DNA of 26,070 bases. It comes from Condylostoma magnum (lineage: Eukaryota; Ciliophora; Heterotrichea; Heterotrichida; Condylostomatidae). A model generated the notes under the pieces. The model did no database searches, had not been told where the DNA came from, and saw nothing but the letters and a program-made list of their open reading frames with translations. Location: positions 1 to 26,070 of the forward strand of contig CAKKTI010000108.1 of assembly GCA_920105805.1 (NCBI GenBank), in the 5' to 3' direction. Both the position numbers and the translations under genes were made by a program. Positions 10,407-19,863 of the stretch are shown here, piece after piece. The number at the start of each line of letters is the position of its first letter. Within the stretch, counting starts at the first letter, position 1.

Positions 10407-10691
10407 TTACCAATCTATGTGTCTGTGGGATACATCGCAAATTGGGGGTGTTTTTGTGAATTTGCAACCACATAGTCGATAGAATTTTGTTTCTTCGGGG
10501 GTGAACTCTATGTTCTCAAAAATAGTGTTTACATGAGACTCACCGTCACAATAAGGCTAGGTTTTAGATCTTCCGCATTGGCATCAGTTTATTGTCTCTC
10601 CGGCTACTAAGCGCATACGTATTGGACCTCTTGTTGTGGGAACAGGGATGTCTGGAGGGCAGGATTCTGGGTTTTAATTGTACTAGAACAT
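10407..10691 (-). CDS. CISD3-like protein with two CDGSH iron-sulfur motifs
   Basis: Small Fe-S protein of 94 residues; family members bind [2Fe-2S] clusters through three Cys and one His per motif, and the double-motif CISD3 type is usually mitochondrial. Motif 1 (residues 37-52) is CQCGRSKTQPYCDGESH, motif 2 is CGCKFTKTPPICDVSH near the C-terminus. The Trp just before motif 1, conserved as WCxCG, is TGA (codon 36). Two oddities: motif 1 has one extra residue (Glu) between CDG and SH, giving Cys-x4-His instead of Cys-x3-His, and motif 2 has Val for Gly. The N-terminus (MFQYNQNPESCPPD) is short and not an obvious targeting peptide. The stop is a tandem TAA TAA followed soon by TGA TAA. The start is the only ATG that fits. 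Confidence 0.9.
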
Positions 10692-11329
10692 ATTTAATAA
10701 ATTTAATGAAATTTTAATAGTTGGGCTTTAAAAGGTAAGTGTTTAAAGGAAATAATGTTGTTAATATAGAGGCAAGGGAGGTTATATTATAGGAAAGGGA
10801 GTTATATTGCTATTATTGTTTTATTCCTTAAATTCTACGGAGACGTTGATGTTTGTAGTTTGATTAATTATTTAATGTGTTTAAGTTTTATATTAAGAAC
10901 ATATATTGAGCATAATGTACTATGCTATAAGTATTAGTAGAATGTGTATGAATAGTTAAAAGAGAACAATAAAATCGATTTAATCTATTATTAAAGCTTA
11001 TTATTCAATAGTAAGCTTATGTTTCCATTACAAAGGTAAACAACTATGAATAAGTATACTAGTTTATTTAAAAAGATGGATATTTTATTATAACTTTGTA
11101 TGATAAATTATTCAGTATTTTTTAAGCTTTAAAATGCCACATACTCCAAGTGATACCTTTTTGCTATATGAAGAAGGATAATAATTATCAACTTGCATAT
11201 AATTTCATTATATTTACAATTTTAAGCACTAGCTTAGGCACAATTATATTTAATATAAAGCGTTCTATTATTATTACATTTGAGAATTATGAATGTCTTA
11301 ATCCTACTAGATTAACTCAAATTAATTAA
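10692..11329. other. AT-rich spacer with no confident gene
   Basis: About 640 bp between the CDGSH gene and the basic protein upstream of it on the minus strand. The minus strand has an open stretch beginning MKLYASWQLLSFF near 11190, but its composition is not persuasive and no domain is seen. It probably contains the promoter of the CDGSH gene and the 3' end of its neighbour. A strong palindrome is annotated separately. Confidence 0.5.
10994..11018. repeat. 25-bp near-perfect palindrome
   Basis: AAGCTTATTATT and AATAGTAAGCTT flank a single central C; 11 of 12 arm positions pair. It lies in a non-coding spacer about 300 bp upstream of the CDGSH gene start. Could form a hairpin or cruciform, or be a dimeric protein-binding site; no evidence decides. 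Confidence 0.6.
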
Positions 11330-11863
11330 CTATGGTATAAACTTAGGCCTTGGTTTTAACTCAGGAATCCCTTCTATTATATATACCTATGACTCTAGCC
11401 CACCAATGGGTATAAGATGACTATTATAATTTTGCAAAGGAATAGCCTTTCCAGTTGAAGATTTGCTAATTTTATGTCTGTTACTTATAGCCTTTTAATT
11501 AATCTTAGTTATCTACCTTGTAAAAGTTGATATTTATGATTTTGATCTTTACTTTCTAAACATTTTCTATCTAATCTTTGAATACTAAGTTCTCTATGTA
11601 AAAGAGTCTTAACCCAATATTACTCTTTAATTACTATTATCATAAAAGCTATTAATATTGAAATCATTCAGTTTTGTTAATGTATCTCTACAAGACTTCT
11701 TTTTCTTTTCTTTACTTATTTAATATTCTTATAATCTTTTCTAATTTGTAAAAACCTTATTTTATGTACAATTGGAAACTATACACAAATGCCCAATAGA
11801 TGAAATCTTTCTTTTGGGTGTTTCCCTAAAACTATAGATCATTTTTTCTCAATTCCACTTCAT
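11330..11863 (-). CDS. basic protein of unknown function
   Basis: About 177 residues, rich in Lys, Arg, Ser and Gln, with no membrane segment and no recognised domain. It starts MKWNWEKMIYSFRETPKRK (the fifth codon is TGA, read as Trp); an alternative start is the ATG at 11842. The middle is a Lys/Arg/Gln-rich probable coil (RLQEYQISKEKKKKS), and the C-terminus is PIGGLESQVYIIEGIPELKP. The proposed stop is TAG 11330-11332, followed shortly by TAA. It lies between the potassium channel and the CDGSH gene on the same strand, without an obvious functional link. Confidence 0.5.
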
Positions 11864-12132
11864 TTCTAAAATTTACTAACTATTTAACGATTGTAGTTAA
11901 CTTTTTATTTGCTCTGTGAATTGCTATACTACTCAAAATTAATGTAGCTTCACCCGATCCTCAAGAAAGACAATATATAACCAGATTTTAAGCATAATCA
12001 GACTATTAAATACTTAGGAGGCTAACTATTATTTATGGTGTAAACTGAGATATTAATAGTTTGCAATATATACCCAAATTATGTAAAAAGGAACTAAAAT
12101 CAAACCATATATTTAACAACAACATAACTAAC

Positions 12133-13968
12133 CTACTTTCTAAGTAATTTAAATATAGATGAAATAAGCTCGTTTCTTACACTATTTGCTCGTTTAATAT
12201 TATCATATACTTTTTAAGCAATACTATCATTTGATTTCACTTAGTATGTAATAAAACGTGTAGAAATATCATCCTATACATCACTAACTTTTCTTGATCG
12301 AGACCTTACATTAATTGGAGTTCTTACTGTGCTATTATCAAAATTTTTAGTATAATTTCTATCTAGTTGCTCATCAATAAAGTAAAACTTGTGTAAATGT
12401 AAAAGATAGCTGTATTTTTCTACTAATATTCTCAGAAACGGATAAGCAGGTATTGCAATTGCATTACAATCAGTATCTGCTATTACCTGAAAATAACTGG
12501 GCCGTTCAAAAATTACTTCATAGCTTCCGACTACAGCATCGCCTATTTATGATTTATAAGCAATAGGTCTCCCTAATTCAAAGTTAATATAAGAAACTAG
12601 CCCATCATAAACTAGATAGATCTCATCAGGCAGTTCATTAGATTCAATAATTGTTTAATTTTTCTTAAATGATCTAAATTAGAAATGTGGGCAAATATCA
12701 TATCTGAAATTGGAATGGAACCCTAAGAAAGTTCTGAATTTATAGAAAATATCACAAAATAAATAATCTAGTATTTTGTATTATTAGGGTGCTGCCATCG
12801 ATTTGAAATGATCATCATTGATTTTCGTAAGATCCTCTAAGCTTGCGCATTTCCAATAGGCTATTGCTAATGAATTCAATCTGTCCTTTTTGATATAATA
12901 ACTATAAGACTCTATAATTTCATTTCTTAAATCAGTTTCAATCTTAGTATCAAAAATAACCTCAATCTGGTTAAGTCACTTCTACAGCTCATTCAACTAA
13001 TTCCAATCCTCTAAAGATGAGTACTCAGTCATAAGTAAAATAAGATTGCCAAAGATGAACCCAAAAATAGTAATTCCAGCTATAAGAATGGGGATCATGA
13101 TGATTTTTTCATATTTATTTATAGGGAAAAAGTCCCCATAGCCCACAGTAGTAAGAGTAGTCATCATGAAATAGAAAACAACTTCAAGCTTGTCTAGATG
13201 AGAACGATTGTCAATGCCCCATTCATCTAAAAATGTAAGTTCTTCATCAATTACATTATCTATGTAGCTACTCAAGAAATAAAATAGGCAGGCTAAAAAA
13301 TATGCAATAAAAAGTAAGGTGAGTATCTGTTTTATGATTTTTACAAAATACTAATATCTTATATTTCTTTAATAATTTTAATGACTTAAGTATCCATTAT
13401 GCCAAATTAGTAGTAATTTTTCTAGTACTTAATCACTTAAGATTGAAAATATATTTGGTAATTTGATTATTCTTATAAGTCTTAAAACTCCTTCTAATAA
13501 AGGATGCCCAGCTTCTAATAAGGGTATTAGACTGATCAAGTCTAACCAGAACCATAATTTTATATAATTTATTCCAATTAAGCTTAAGTTCTTTACTTTG
13601 TGTCTATGAATGTCAACTTACTCTGTGAAGAAGTTCATAATAACTTCAAGGAATAAAATGCTAGCGATAATTCTATCAGTTACATAGGAATCGTCTTACC
13701 CTTCTAAAATTGCTATCATAAATAAGCCAGAAAGTACAAATAAACCGTTAAGTAAGTCAAAAATGATGTCCATTAGATATTTGAAAGTACTATCAGCTTT
13801 AATTAGCAAAGGCCCTTTTTCAACAAATCCATCATGCTCTCTAATATACTACATTCTCAAAGAGAGAAAAAAAGATTATAATCCTATCCTTTCCCTTCTC
13901 TGTGCACTTAATCGGTCTATTTTTAAATTAATCTGACTAGATTCATCGACGGTAGTTATGTCTTACAT
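12133..13968 (-). CDS. voltage-gated-type K+ channel with cyclic-nucleotide-binding region
   Basis: Plasma- or ciliary-membrane potassium channel of 611 residues in the EAG/HCN/CNG-like group abundant in ciliates. Hydrophobic segments S1-S3 lie at about residues 70-165, a short S4 with few basic residues (VLRLIRIIKL) near 185, and S5 at LTLLFIAYFLACLFYF. The pore helix leads to the selectivity filter TTVGYGD at about residue 270, and S6 (IIMIPILIAGITIFGFIFGN) follows. After a C-linker, a CNBD-like beta-roll spans about 395-510 (NELPDEIYLVYDGLVSYINF, then GDAVVGSYEVIF). It departs from the classic Gly-Glu-x(n)-Arg-Thr-Ala ligand motif, so nucleotide binding is uncertain. The second codon is TAA (Gln). 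All Trp codons seen are TGG. The stop is taken as TAG 12133-12135 after FKLLRK. No intron. Confidence 0.92.
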
Positions 13969-14199
13969 TTTATTAAAATTCTTAGATATATAAGTTTTAT
14001 TAGATTTAAAGAAGTAATGAACTATCATCAATATTTGACTTATGTTCAATTAGAAGAGTTAGGAAAAAGATCTTGCTTGATAACAAACTTGTAATATTTG
14101 AAGCAAGTATAGTACATAATAAAGATTTGTAATTAACTTCATTATAATATTTTAAATATAACTTATTACCCTTAGTAGTATTATAATAAGTTACTCAAA
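13969..14199. promoter_or_regulatory. divergent intergenic region
   Basis: 231 bp of AT-rich sequence between the starts of the potassium channel (-) and a small plus-strand gene, so it should contain both promoters. I see no clear shared motif beyond AT runs. Confidence 0.35.
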
Positions 14200-14766
14200 A
14201 TGGAAATCTATTTAAGAAAAAAGTGCTTAGCCAGACCTAAAATGTATAAACCTATTAGAAGATCTAGTTCTGTAAATATGTATGAGCCATAATTAATATA
14301 AGCAAAGAATAAACCTATGTTTGCAACATGACACTCTAGCTCCATACTTGCTCCAATGCAAACTTCAAATATTCCTTTATTACAAGAAAAACTCCCCTAT
14401 CAATCCCTTGAAGATTACTACAAGCAAAACCAAAACATGAAATAAATTGTATAACTAGGACACATACATAAAATACAAAAGAAATAACATAATAAGAAAT
14501 TAGTTTTATCTAAATTATCATATCGGTAAGCAAGGGGTGCCAGTGTAAAATCTGTTTAAGATCTCTACATAGGAAATAGAATCAGGGATACCAAACTATG
14601 CTAACGCAATAGGAGTAGTATTTCTAAATTAGCTACATATAGAATCGTAAGAAGAAGATCATAATAGCGTAAATCTTACTATAATCTTTATAAGGACATA
14701 AGTGCTAACCCCAGATCTTATCTAAAAGTGTAACCAAGCTCTAATACAACTACTAGTTATTATTAA
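14200..14766 (+). CDS. small basic protein of unknown function
   Basis: About 188 residues starting MEIYLRKKCLARPKMYKPI. It is Ser/Arg/Gln-rich and mostly disordered in appearance, with a short Tyr/Gln stretch (YQSLEDYYKQNQNMKQ) and several RxSS sites. One TGA encodes Trp (FATWHSS near residue 44). The end is placed at TAA 14764-14766, 13 nt before the next ATG. No family recognised; the composition, with TAA/TAG used as Gln and a good start, supports a real gene. Confidence 0.55.
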
Positions 14767-14779
14767 TTAACACTACAAA

Positions 14780-15460
14780 ATGGAAAATTTTATTGAAGCA
14801 AATGATTTCTAATTTAAAATTTAAGGTAAGAGTATATAAAATCTTTAGCTACTGTTAAAGCCAAAGTAAAAGATAATTGCTAATCCGAGTGATATTATTT
14901 ATTAATAATTTGAGACTGTGACTGGATTTGATAAAATGAATAGAGAGCTATTCTTACAAAAAATCAAGAACCCAAAACTTATTTAAAACTGTATAACTTT
15001 ATCATCAGGATAGCAAGGATAGATTATTGCAGTAGATGTTTCTTTCTACCAAAATCTGACAGTAGATGAAAATAAAGTACTAGCTTGTTCATGCTCTATA
15101 GTCTTTAAAAGAATTATAACAGATGAAGGCTCTATATCTGTTTATAATTATAGCAATGTTTCTGGATAAGGAATTCTATTTCTAATTGTCAATCATTAGT
15201 GCATTGAAAAAAGATTAGGTGTGGGAGAAAGGATGAATGTAAGATGTCTAAATGTAGCCTTACATAATTGCCAAAACTATAAATTAGGAGCAGTTATGTA
15301 GCTTTCTGGCCCTGGAGTTGTGTTTTTTTCTACAGGAACTTTTAATAAGGATTTAAGAATACTAAATATTATGAAAGGAATTCCTCTGCTTGTTATTGTA
15401 ATGTTGTTTTATTTAGAGGGCTACTTTGGTCTGATTTCAAGTATTAATAAAACAAATTAA
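14780..15460 (+). CDS. AIM24-like protein
   Basis: 226 residues. The pattern of short beta strands with Gly-rich turns resembles the AIM24 (formerly DUF124) beta-roll family: LLLKPKQKIIANPSDIIYQQF near residue 27 matches its opening 'Lys-Pro-Gly-Glu...Ala-x-Pro-Gly-x-x-x-Tyr' strand pair; LSSGQQGQIIAVDVS, SGQGILFLIV and LSGPGVVFFSTGT match its 'Gly-Pro-Gly' and 'Gly-Glu-Gly-Leu-Phe-Leu' turns. AIM24 proteins occur in mitochondria and bacteria, with a poorly known role. A C-terminal hydrophobic stretch (GIPLLVIVMLFYLEGYFGLI) could anchor it in a membrane, which is unusual for the family. No TGA in frame; stop at TAA 15458-15460 with TAG two codons later. The family call is from pattern only. 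Confidence 0.5.
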
Positions 15461-15735
15461 ACTTAGTTAAATTGTTTTAAATTTATTAATTTGGGATAAA
15501 ACTGTTTCTAACTGTTATATATTGATCTTATCATGAATGCTTATTTTTTCATATATAACGTAAAGTATTAAATATTATTATAATAATGCTTCAAGTTTAA
15601 TAGATATATTAAGAGTATCTTCTAATTTCATAATAATTATAATATACTTTGCTTCAAATATAGAATAAGTCCTTAATTTGTTTAAATATAATCGAATGTT
15701 GCATACAATAATTATGTTCCTCATACGAACCTATT

Positions 15736-16095
15736 ATGTATATTCCACTAACAAAGAAATATAGTAGTGGAAATTTAGACAGATATAAAGAAAGGATTTA
15801 TAGTTCAAATCCTATTAAAAATGATAATATTCAAACTTCTCCGTAGGCTAAGAAAGCTTTGAATGAGACATATAATTCTTATGTTTCTTTTATCTCAGAT
15901 GATAATTAAAGTACTTTATTAGGTTTTCTCAACTTTACATGCTGTTATTGTATTTCCTCTTTGATTAATAATACTATCGTTTTATAAGGCCTATAGATTA
16001 ATTCTGAAGGATATATTGTCTTAAGTATTGATTAAATCCATTGAGAAAGGTATGAAGGATATTGTAGATTATAATATTTGTTAACTTTGACTTAA
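15736..16095 (+). CDS. small protein of unknown function
   Basis: 119 residues, MYIPLTKKYSSGNLDRYKER at the start. The first 60 residues are polar; then a Cys-containing hydrophobic stretch (LLGFLNFTCCYCISSLI) that may be a membrane segment or lipidation site. One TGA near the end encodes Trp (IHWERYEGY). The proposed stop is TAA 16093-16095, three bases from the stop of the convergent gene on the other strand. No family recognised. Confidence 0.5.
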
Positions 16096-16102
16096 CAGTT
16101 AA
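16092..16102. repeat. 11-bp palindrome holding both stops of convergent genes
   Basis: TTAACAGTTAA is a perfect inverted repeat around its central A. The plus-strand TAA (16093-16095) and minus-strand TAA (16099-16101) are its two halves. Confidence 0.6.
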
Positions 16103-17350
16103 ATATTTTTGGTCAATATAATGAAACTAATTAAATGCAAAATATTATCTAACTAAATCATACTATGTGATACAAGAATTGCACCTTCTTATTCCTGTAT
16201 TTCGATACAATTCTTATGTTCCTTTATTTCTTAAACTCTTTCCATCGATAAAGATACTGGCTCTTCAATACTAACACAAGGAGGTTTCAATTCTAAGCTA
16301 CTCATATTAGGATCTAATAAACAATTCTGTACACTGATTTAGAAATATCCTATTAATACTTCTTTATTTTTAGAGTTAATATTTTAATGAAACTAGCCAG
16401 CCTACTATTAAAACTGCATTTAAAATTACAAAAAGACAAAACAAGATTACTTCTATGGAATAAAACTCGTCCCTTGCTTAAAAGTACATCGCAAGGTATA
16501 TAGTAACACCTGAAATCAATATAGATTATTATTAAAACTGTTAAGATTAAAGGTTACAAATGGTTATTTTATCATTTAGAAAAAAATGAAAAACCTATAA
16601 CCAGAAATATGATCAGACCTTAGGCCATTATATTCAAATGAGCTTCAAAAGCAATTATCAAAATAATCAACACTTTCCTATAAATGATAACAAACTCTCA
16701 GAAAAACTTGTCATCCTTAAATCCATGGTATAAAAGCTTTAAAACTAATTTTCTATCTATCTAATTCAACTACCTTCTATTTGAGATTAAATATGAGAAA
16801 CAGATTATAGGAAAAGTAATCATTCATACAATAGATGAAGGAATAGCTATATATAATACATAGTCCAAATGTTAATCAGTTCAGCATACTATATCTAAAT
16901 CCTCCGTCAAATAATAATCATTTCCTTCAAATTATCTGCAACTAAAGAATTCCAATGTCTTTTTAGTTATTAAAGGATGAAAGTAGAAAAGGGTAGCAAC
17001 AATAGATCCAGCTATTTTTTACTTTAAGTACTCTTATTTTGATATCATATGGATTATTACCCAAAGCTATAGCTAATGATAATGCAACTGGAAGAGCAGA
17101 TATCGAATTATTAAAATGGCCGTATTGAGAATGAGAGGTTCTCTCTTCAAGCTGATTCGATTTAATATTACTAAATGGATTTTTACTGCAAGGACAAGCC
17201 ACGCTAGTCGTCAGTTGCTACTCCAAGATAATGCATCAATAACCTTACAATAGTTCAGAGTAAAACCATTTTGATAGAATTAACAACTAACTACCCAATT
17301 AGAAAATCTTAGATTCTACACTATAGCCTCCCTTTTGTTTGTTCAGTAAT
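16099..17350 (-). CDS. polytopic membrane protein of a protist-wide family, gene model unresolved
   Basis: The most convincing stretch (about 16600-17010) reads GSIVATLFYFHPLITKKTLE, DLDIVCW, YIAIPSSIVWMITFPIICF, YHGFKDDKFFWEFVIIYRKV and LIIFLVIGFSFF. I recognise this as the C-terminal membrane region of large ciliate/protist surface proteins, often carrying Cys-rich or EGF/PA14-like ectodomains and TRP-like in layout. Another frame continues with QPFVTFNLN, then VTIYLAMYF and IEVILFCLFVILNAVLIVGW, and a third gives the tail (MSSLELKPPCVSIEEPV) to TAA 16099. Joining them needs frame changes. A 29-nt GT...AG segment (16510-16538) fits one of them well and a 19-nt one (16314-16332) could fit another; the change near 16590 has no good splice candidate. 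The N-terminal limit is uncertain. Confidence 0.6.
16510..16538 (-). other. candidate 29-nt intron
   Basis: On the minus strand it begins GTTTTAA and ends GATTTCAG. Removing it joins QPFVTFNLN to SVTIYLAMYF in frame, which matches the expected order of the membrane-protein family. Most other conserved genes here need no intron. Confidence 0.4.
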
Positions 17351-18110
17351 GCTAACTAGACCCATGAATCTAATGATTACATTTTGAAGATGACGCCATA
17401 GAGATTCAAGATAATTGTTTTTCTCATAGCCATATACAAAGTATCTATGTTGAAGAGTTTTAATAAAGTCAATTTATTCAGGGGTATAGTTGTGGGGTGT
17501 AAAAAGCTTCTGACCTATTTTCCTGGCATTTTTAATCTATATTTAATTAAAAGCCTATAGTTAACAAGTATAAAAGTAATTACAAAAATTAATAAACTAA
17601 ATTGAATAATATTTACAAGCTAAATAATCATATATAGTCTATAGAATATAAATAAAAGTAATCAACTTACTAGCAAATAGTTAGATATTTAGATATGTTG
17701 ATTAAAATATAGTATCATTGAGTCATTCTGAATAAAACTTAAATTCTACTTCCATTTAAATAAAATAAAAGTTAAAGTCCTGATGACCAGCTCGTTTTAG
17801 TATATTTTTAATTCAAAATCATCGTTCTTAATATATCTCTTTAAATTATTAGCATCAAGTTAAATCTTTAATAAAATTCGCTGTCTCTTTATGCTATATT
17901 CTAAATTATTAAATTGCTTGAAGTTCAATCCCAAGTTAATATAGAAGAAATATGGAATTAAGATTATATTTTCAACATTCTCTATCAAGAGTGTTTTATT
18001 TAGAAAAGCTATACTTATAATCAACTAAATTTATCTGGCTATTATTGTGACTGAAAGAATATGTTATTGATAGCTGCACTATGAAATTAAATATTAAATA
18101 AATAATAAGT
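17351..18110 (-). CDS. unresolved membrane/hypothetical coding region
   Basis: One minus-strand frame continues open from the glutamine synthetase frame for about 150 codons without TGA and looks protein-like (YSIKRQRILLKIQLDANNLKR, then hydrophobic YLLVSWLLLFIFY and FSLLIFVITFILV). Near 17450 another frame is more convincing: KIGQKLFTPHNYTPEQIDF, then HRYFVYGYEKNNYLESLW. A 29-nt GTAATT...CTATAG segment near 17550-17580 could join them. There is no ATG between 18000 and the synthetase stop; the first candidate in frame is near 17716. It may be the front half of the membrane protein that follows, or a separate gene. No function assigned. Confidence 0.35.
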
Positions 18111-18129
18111 AAACTCCCTAATTACCTAA

Positions 18130-19272
18130 CTAGATGCTATTTATAAAGCTCTTATATCTTTCCTGTAAATTCTGTGTGCTTTTACCATCTAAAACAGTTA
18201 TGTCAGCTATGCATGATGCCACAATATAAGGATCCATATTAGCAGCTGGCCTTCTATCCTCTAAATAACCCTTTCCATCTCTATCAGTGAATCTAGGAAT
18301 TCTTATACTAGCTCCTCTATCAGCTACTCCATACTTAAATTAATCAATACTAGCAGTCTCATGTAGCCCTGTTAATCTCATTTCATTTCCAGGCCCATAC
18401 ACATCAATTAGATTTGAATGATTTTGGCCAAGTTTTTCACAGTATTCTCTTATTACACTTATTCCTCCGTCATTTCTTGTACTATTTGTAGAGTAATTAG
18501 TATGGCACCCGGCTCCATTCCAGTCTCCTTGAATTGGTTTACAATCGAAAGAAACTGCTACTCCATAATGCTCTGCAACTCTATGTAGAAGGTATCTAGA
18601 AATCCAAAGTTAATCTCCAGCCTCCATTCCCTGAACAGGTCCTATTTAGTATTCCCATTATCCTGGCATCACCTCTGCATTAGTTCCTGAAATCTTTATG
18701 TCGCAGTATAAGCAGCACTTGTAATGAGACTCCATCACTTACCTTCCAAAGCAAACATCTCCTCCAACAGAGCAATAATACGGCCCTTGAGGTAAAGGGA
18801 ACCCTCCATCAGGAAATCCCAGCGGCCATTTTGGAAATCGATCAGTTCTAAATAGTGTGTATTCCTATTCAAATCCGTACCAAGGGTCCTCATGAGTACA
18901 CTTTTGCATTATTTCTATTGATTCTTATCTAAAACTAGAATTGGCTGGAGTTCCGTCTGGCTTCCATGTATCACAAAGAACTAAAATATTGTTTCCCCCT
19001 CTGAACGGGTCTTTGTATATGGCTCTAGGTTATAAATAGACTTCAGAATCCTGACCTTCTGCTTAGCGGGTGGATGAACCATCGTAGTTCCATTCAGGTA
19101 ATTAAGAGATATCTGTTATTTAATCTATATCTAATGTTTTAGCTTTTGATCTTATATCTAATCCATTTCCTCCTATTCATATGTATTCTGCTATTATTTT
19201 CCCGTTCTATGATAGCTCATCGAACTTGTATGCCCCATGGGCTAGTTGTCTTACTTCTGGACCTACTAACAT
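18130..19272 (-). CDS. glutamine synthetase, eukaryotic type (GSII)
   Basis: ATP-dependent ligation of ammonia to glutamate, in the cytosol or mitochondrion. The 380-residue length is usual for the GSII family. Visible signatures: [15 protein letters not shown] near residue 30; [20 protein letters not shown] near 60, the beta-Grasp substrate loop; WYGFEQEYTLF near 132, with metal-binding Glu; GPYYCSVGG near 165; [18 protein letters not shown] near 197; the ATP-binding stretch [20 protein letters not shown] near 247; [13 protein letters not shown] near 320; and [15 protein letters not shown] near 342, with the catalytic Glu. The invariant Trp in EYIWIGG is TGA (codon 32), while seven other Trp are TGG. 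The stop is TAG 18130-18132, where the family normally ends; another TAG follows three codons later. The start is the first ATG. No intron. Confidence 0.97.
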
Positions 19273-19543
19273 TTTATTTATTATTGACCATACAAATGAT
19301 AAAAAATTTGAAATTTTAATGTGGTAGGCATCATTGGTATAAGATTTTATGTAGTTTAATTCTATTAGTCTTATGTTAATTAGAATTTGTGGTTTTCATC
19401 TAAAATTTTCAAATTTTTATAGTTTTGTATAAGTTATTTTAATGTATGTGATGTATTTACATCATTATTATTAGTCATTCAGTGGCCGGGTCATTAATTA
19501 ATTTTTTTTTCCGTTTAATCTATATATTGATATTGCTGTAATA
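19273..19543. promoter_or_regulatory. intergenic region upstream of glutamine synthetase
   Basis: 271 bp, AT-rich, with a run of T near 19500 and no coding signal. It lies between two divergent starts if the small downstream gene is real. No motif identified. Confidence 0.35.
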
Positions 19544-19735
19544 ATGGCGGATATAAATCCAGTAAGTTTAGACATGTTTATGTATAGCACTATAGCTATT
19601 TTATGTGTAAAATATATTGAATGGATTACTTAACGCATCGAATAAAACATAAATTTGAATAGATTGACTTAATAGACTATATTGAATCCTTTTTCATTTG
19701 TTACGTATGTTTTTGATAAAGAGGAGGCTATATAA
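19544..19735 (+). CDS. possible 63-residue membrane protein
   Basis: ATG 19544 gives MADINPVSLDMFMYSTIAIL followed by CVKYIEWITQRIEQNINLNRL and a tail ending VFDKEEAI before TAA 19733-19735. Residues 9-25 could span a membrane. The start region contains GTAAGT...TATAG (26 nt), so part of it could instead be an intron. No family recognised. The rest, 19736-19863, shows no gene and should include the promoter for the ankyrin/DHHC gene. Confidence 0.35.
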
Positions 19736-19863
19736 ATTTGCATACTTATATAATGTATTTTAATTCCGAAAATTAGCTTTAATAACATTAAAATTTACAA
19801 TTTAACTCATATTTGGTTATTTACTTTCAAACAGACATATTTAATATAAATTAGCCAACTTAA

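Noticed and set aside
16963-17202. 79-residue minus-strand ORF starting MACPCSKNPFSN that is open even under the standard code
   Set aside because: The neighbouring frame runs without interruption into the clearly recognisable membrane family (GSIVATLFYFHPL onward) and reads as membrane segments over the same bases, so this ORF is probably a shadow. An intron solution that keeps it exists, so rejection is not certain.
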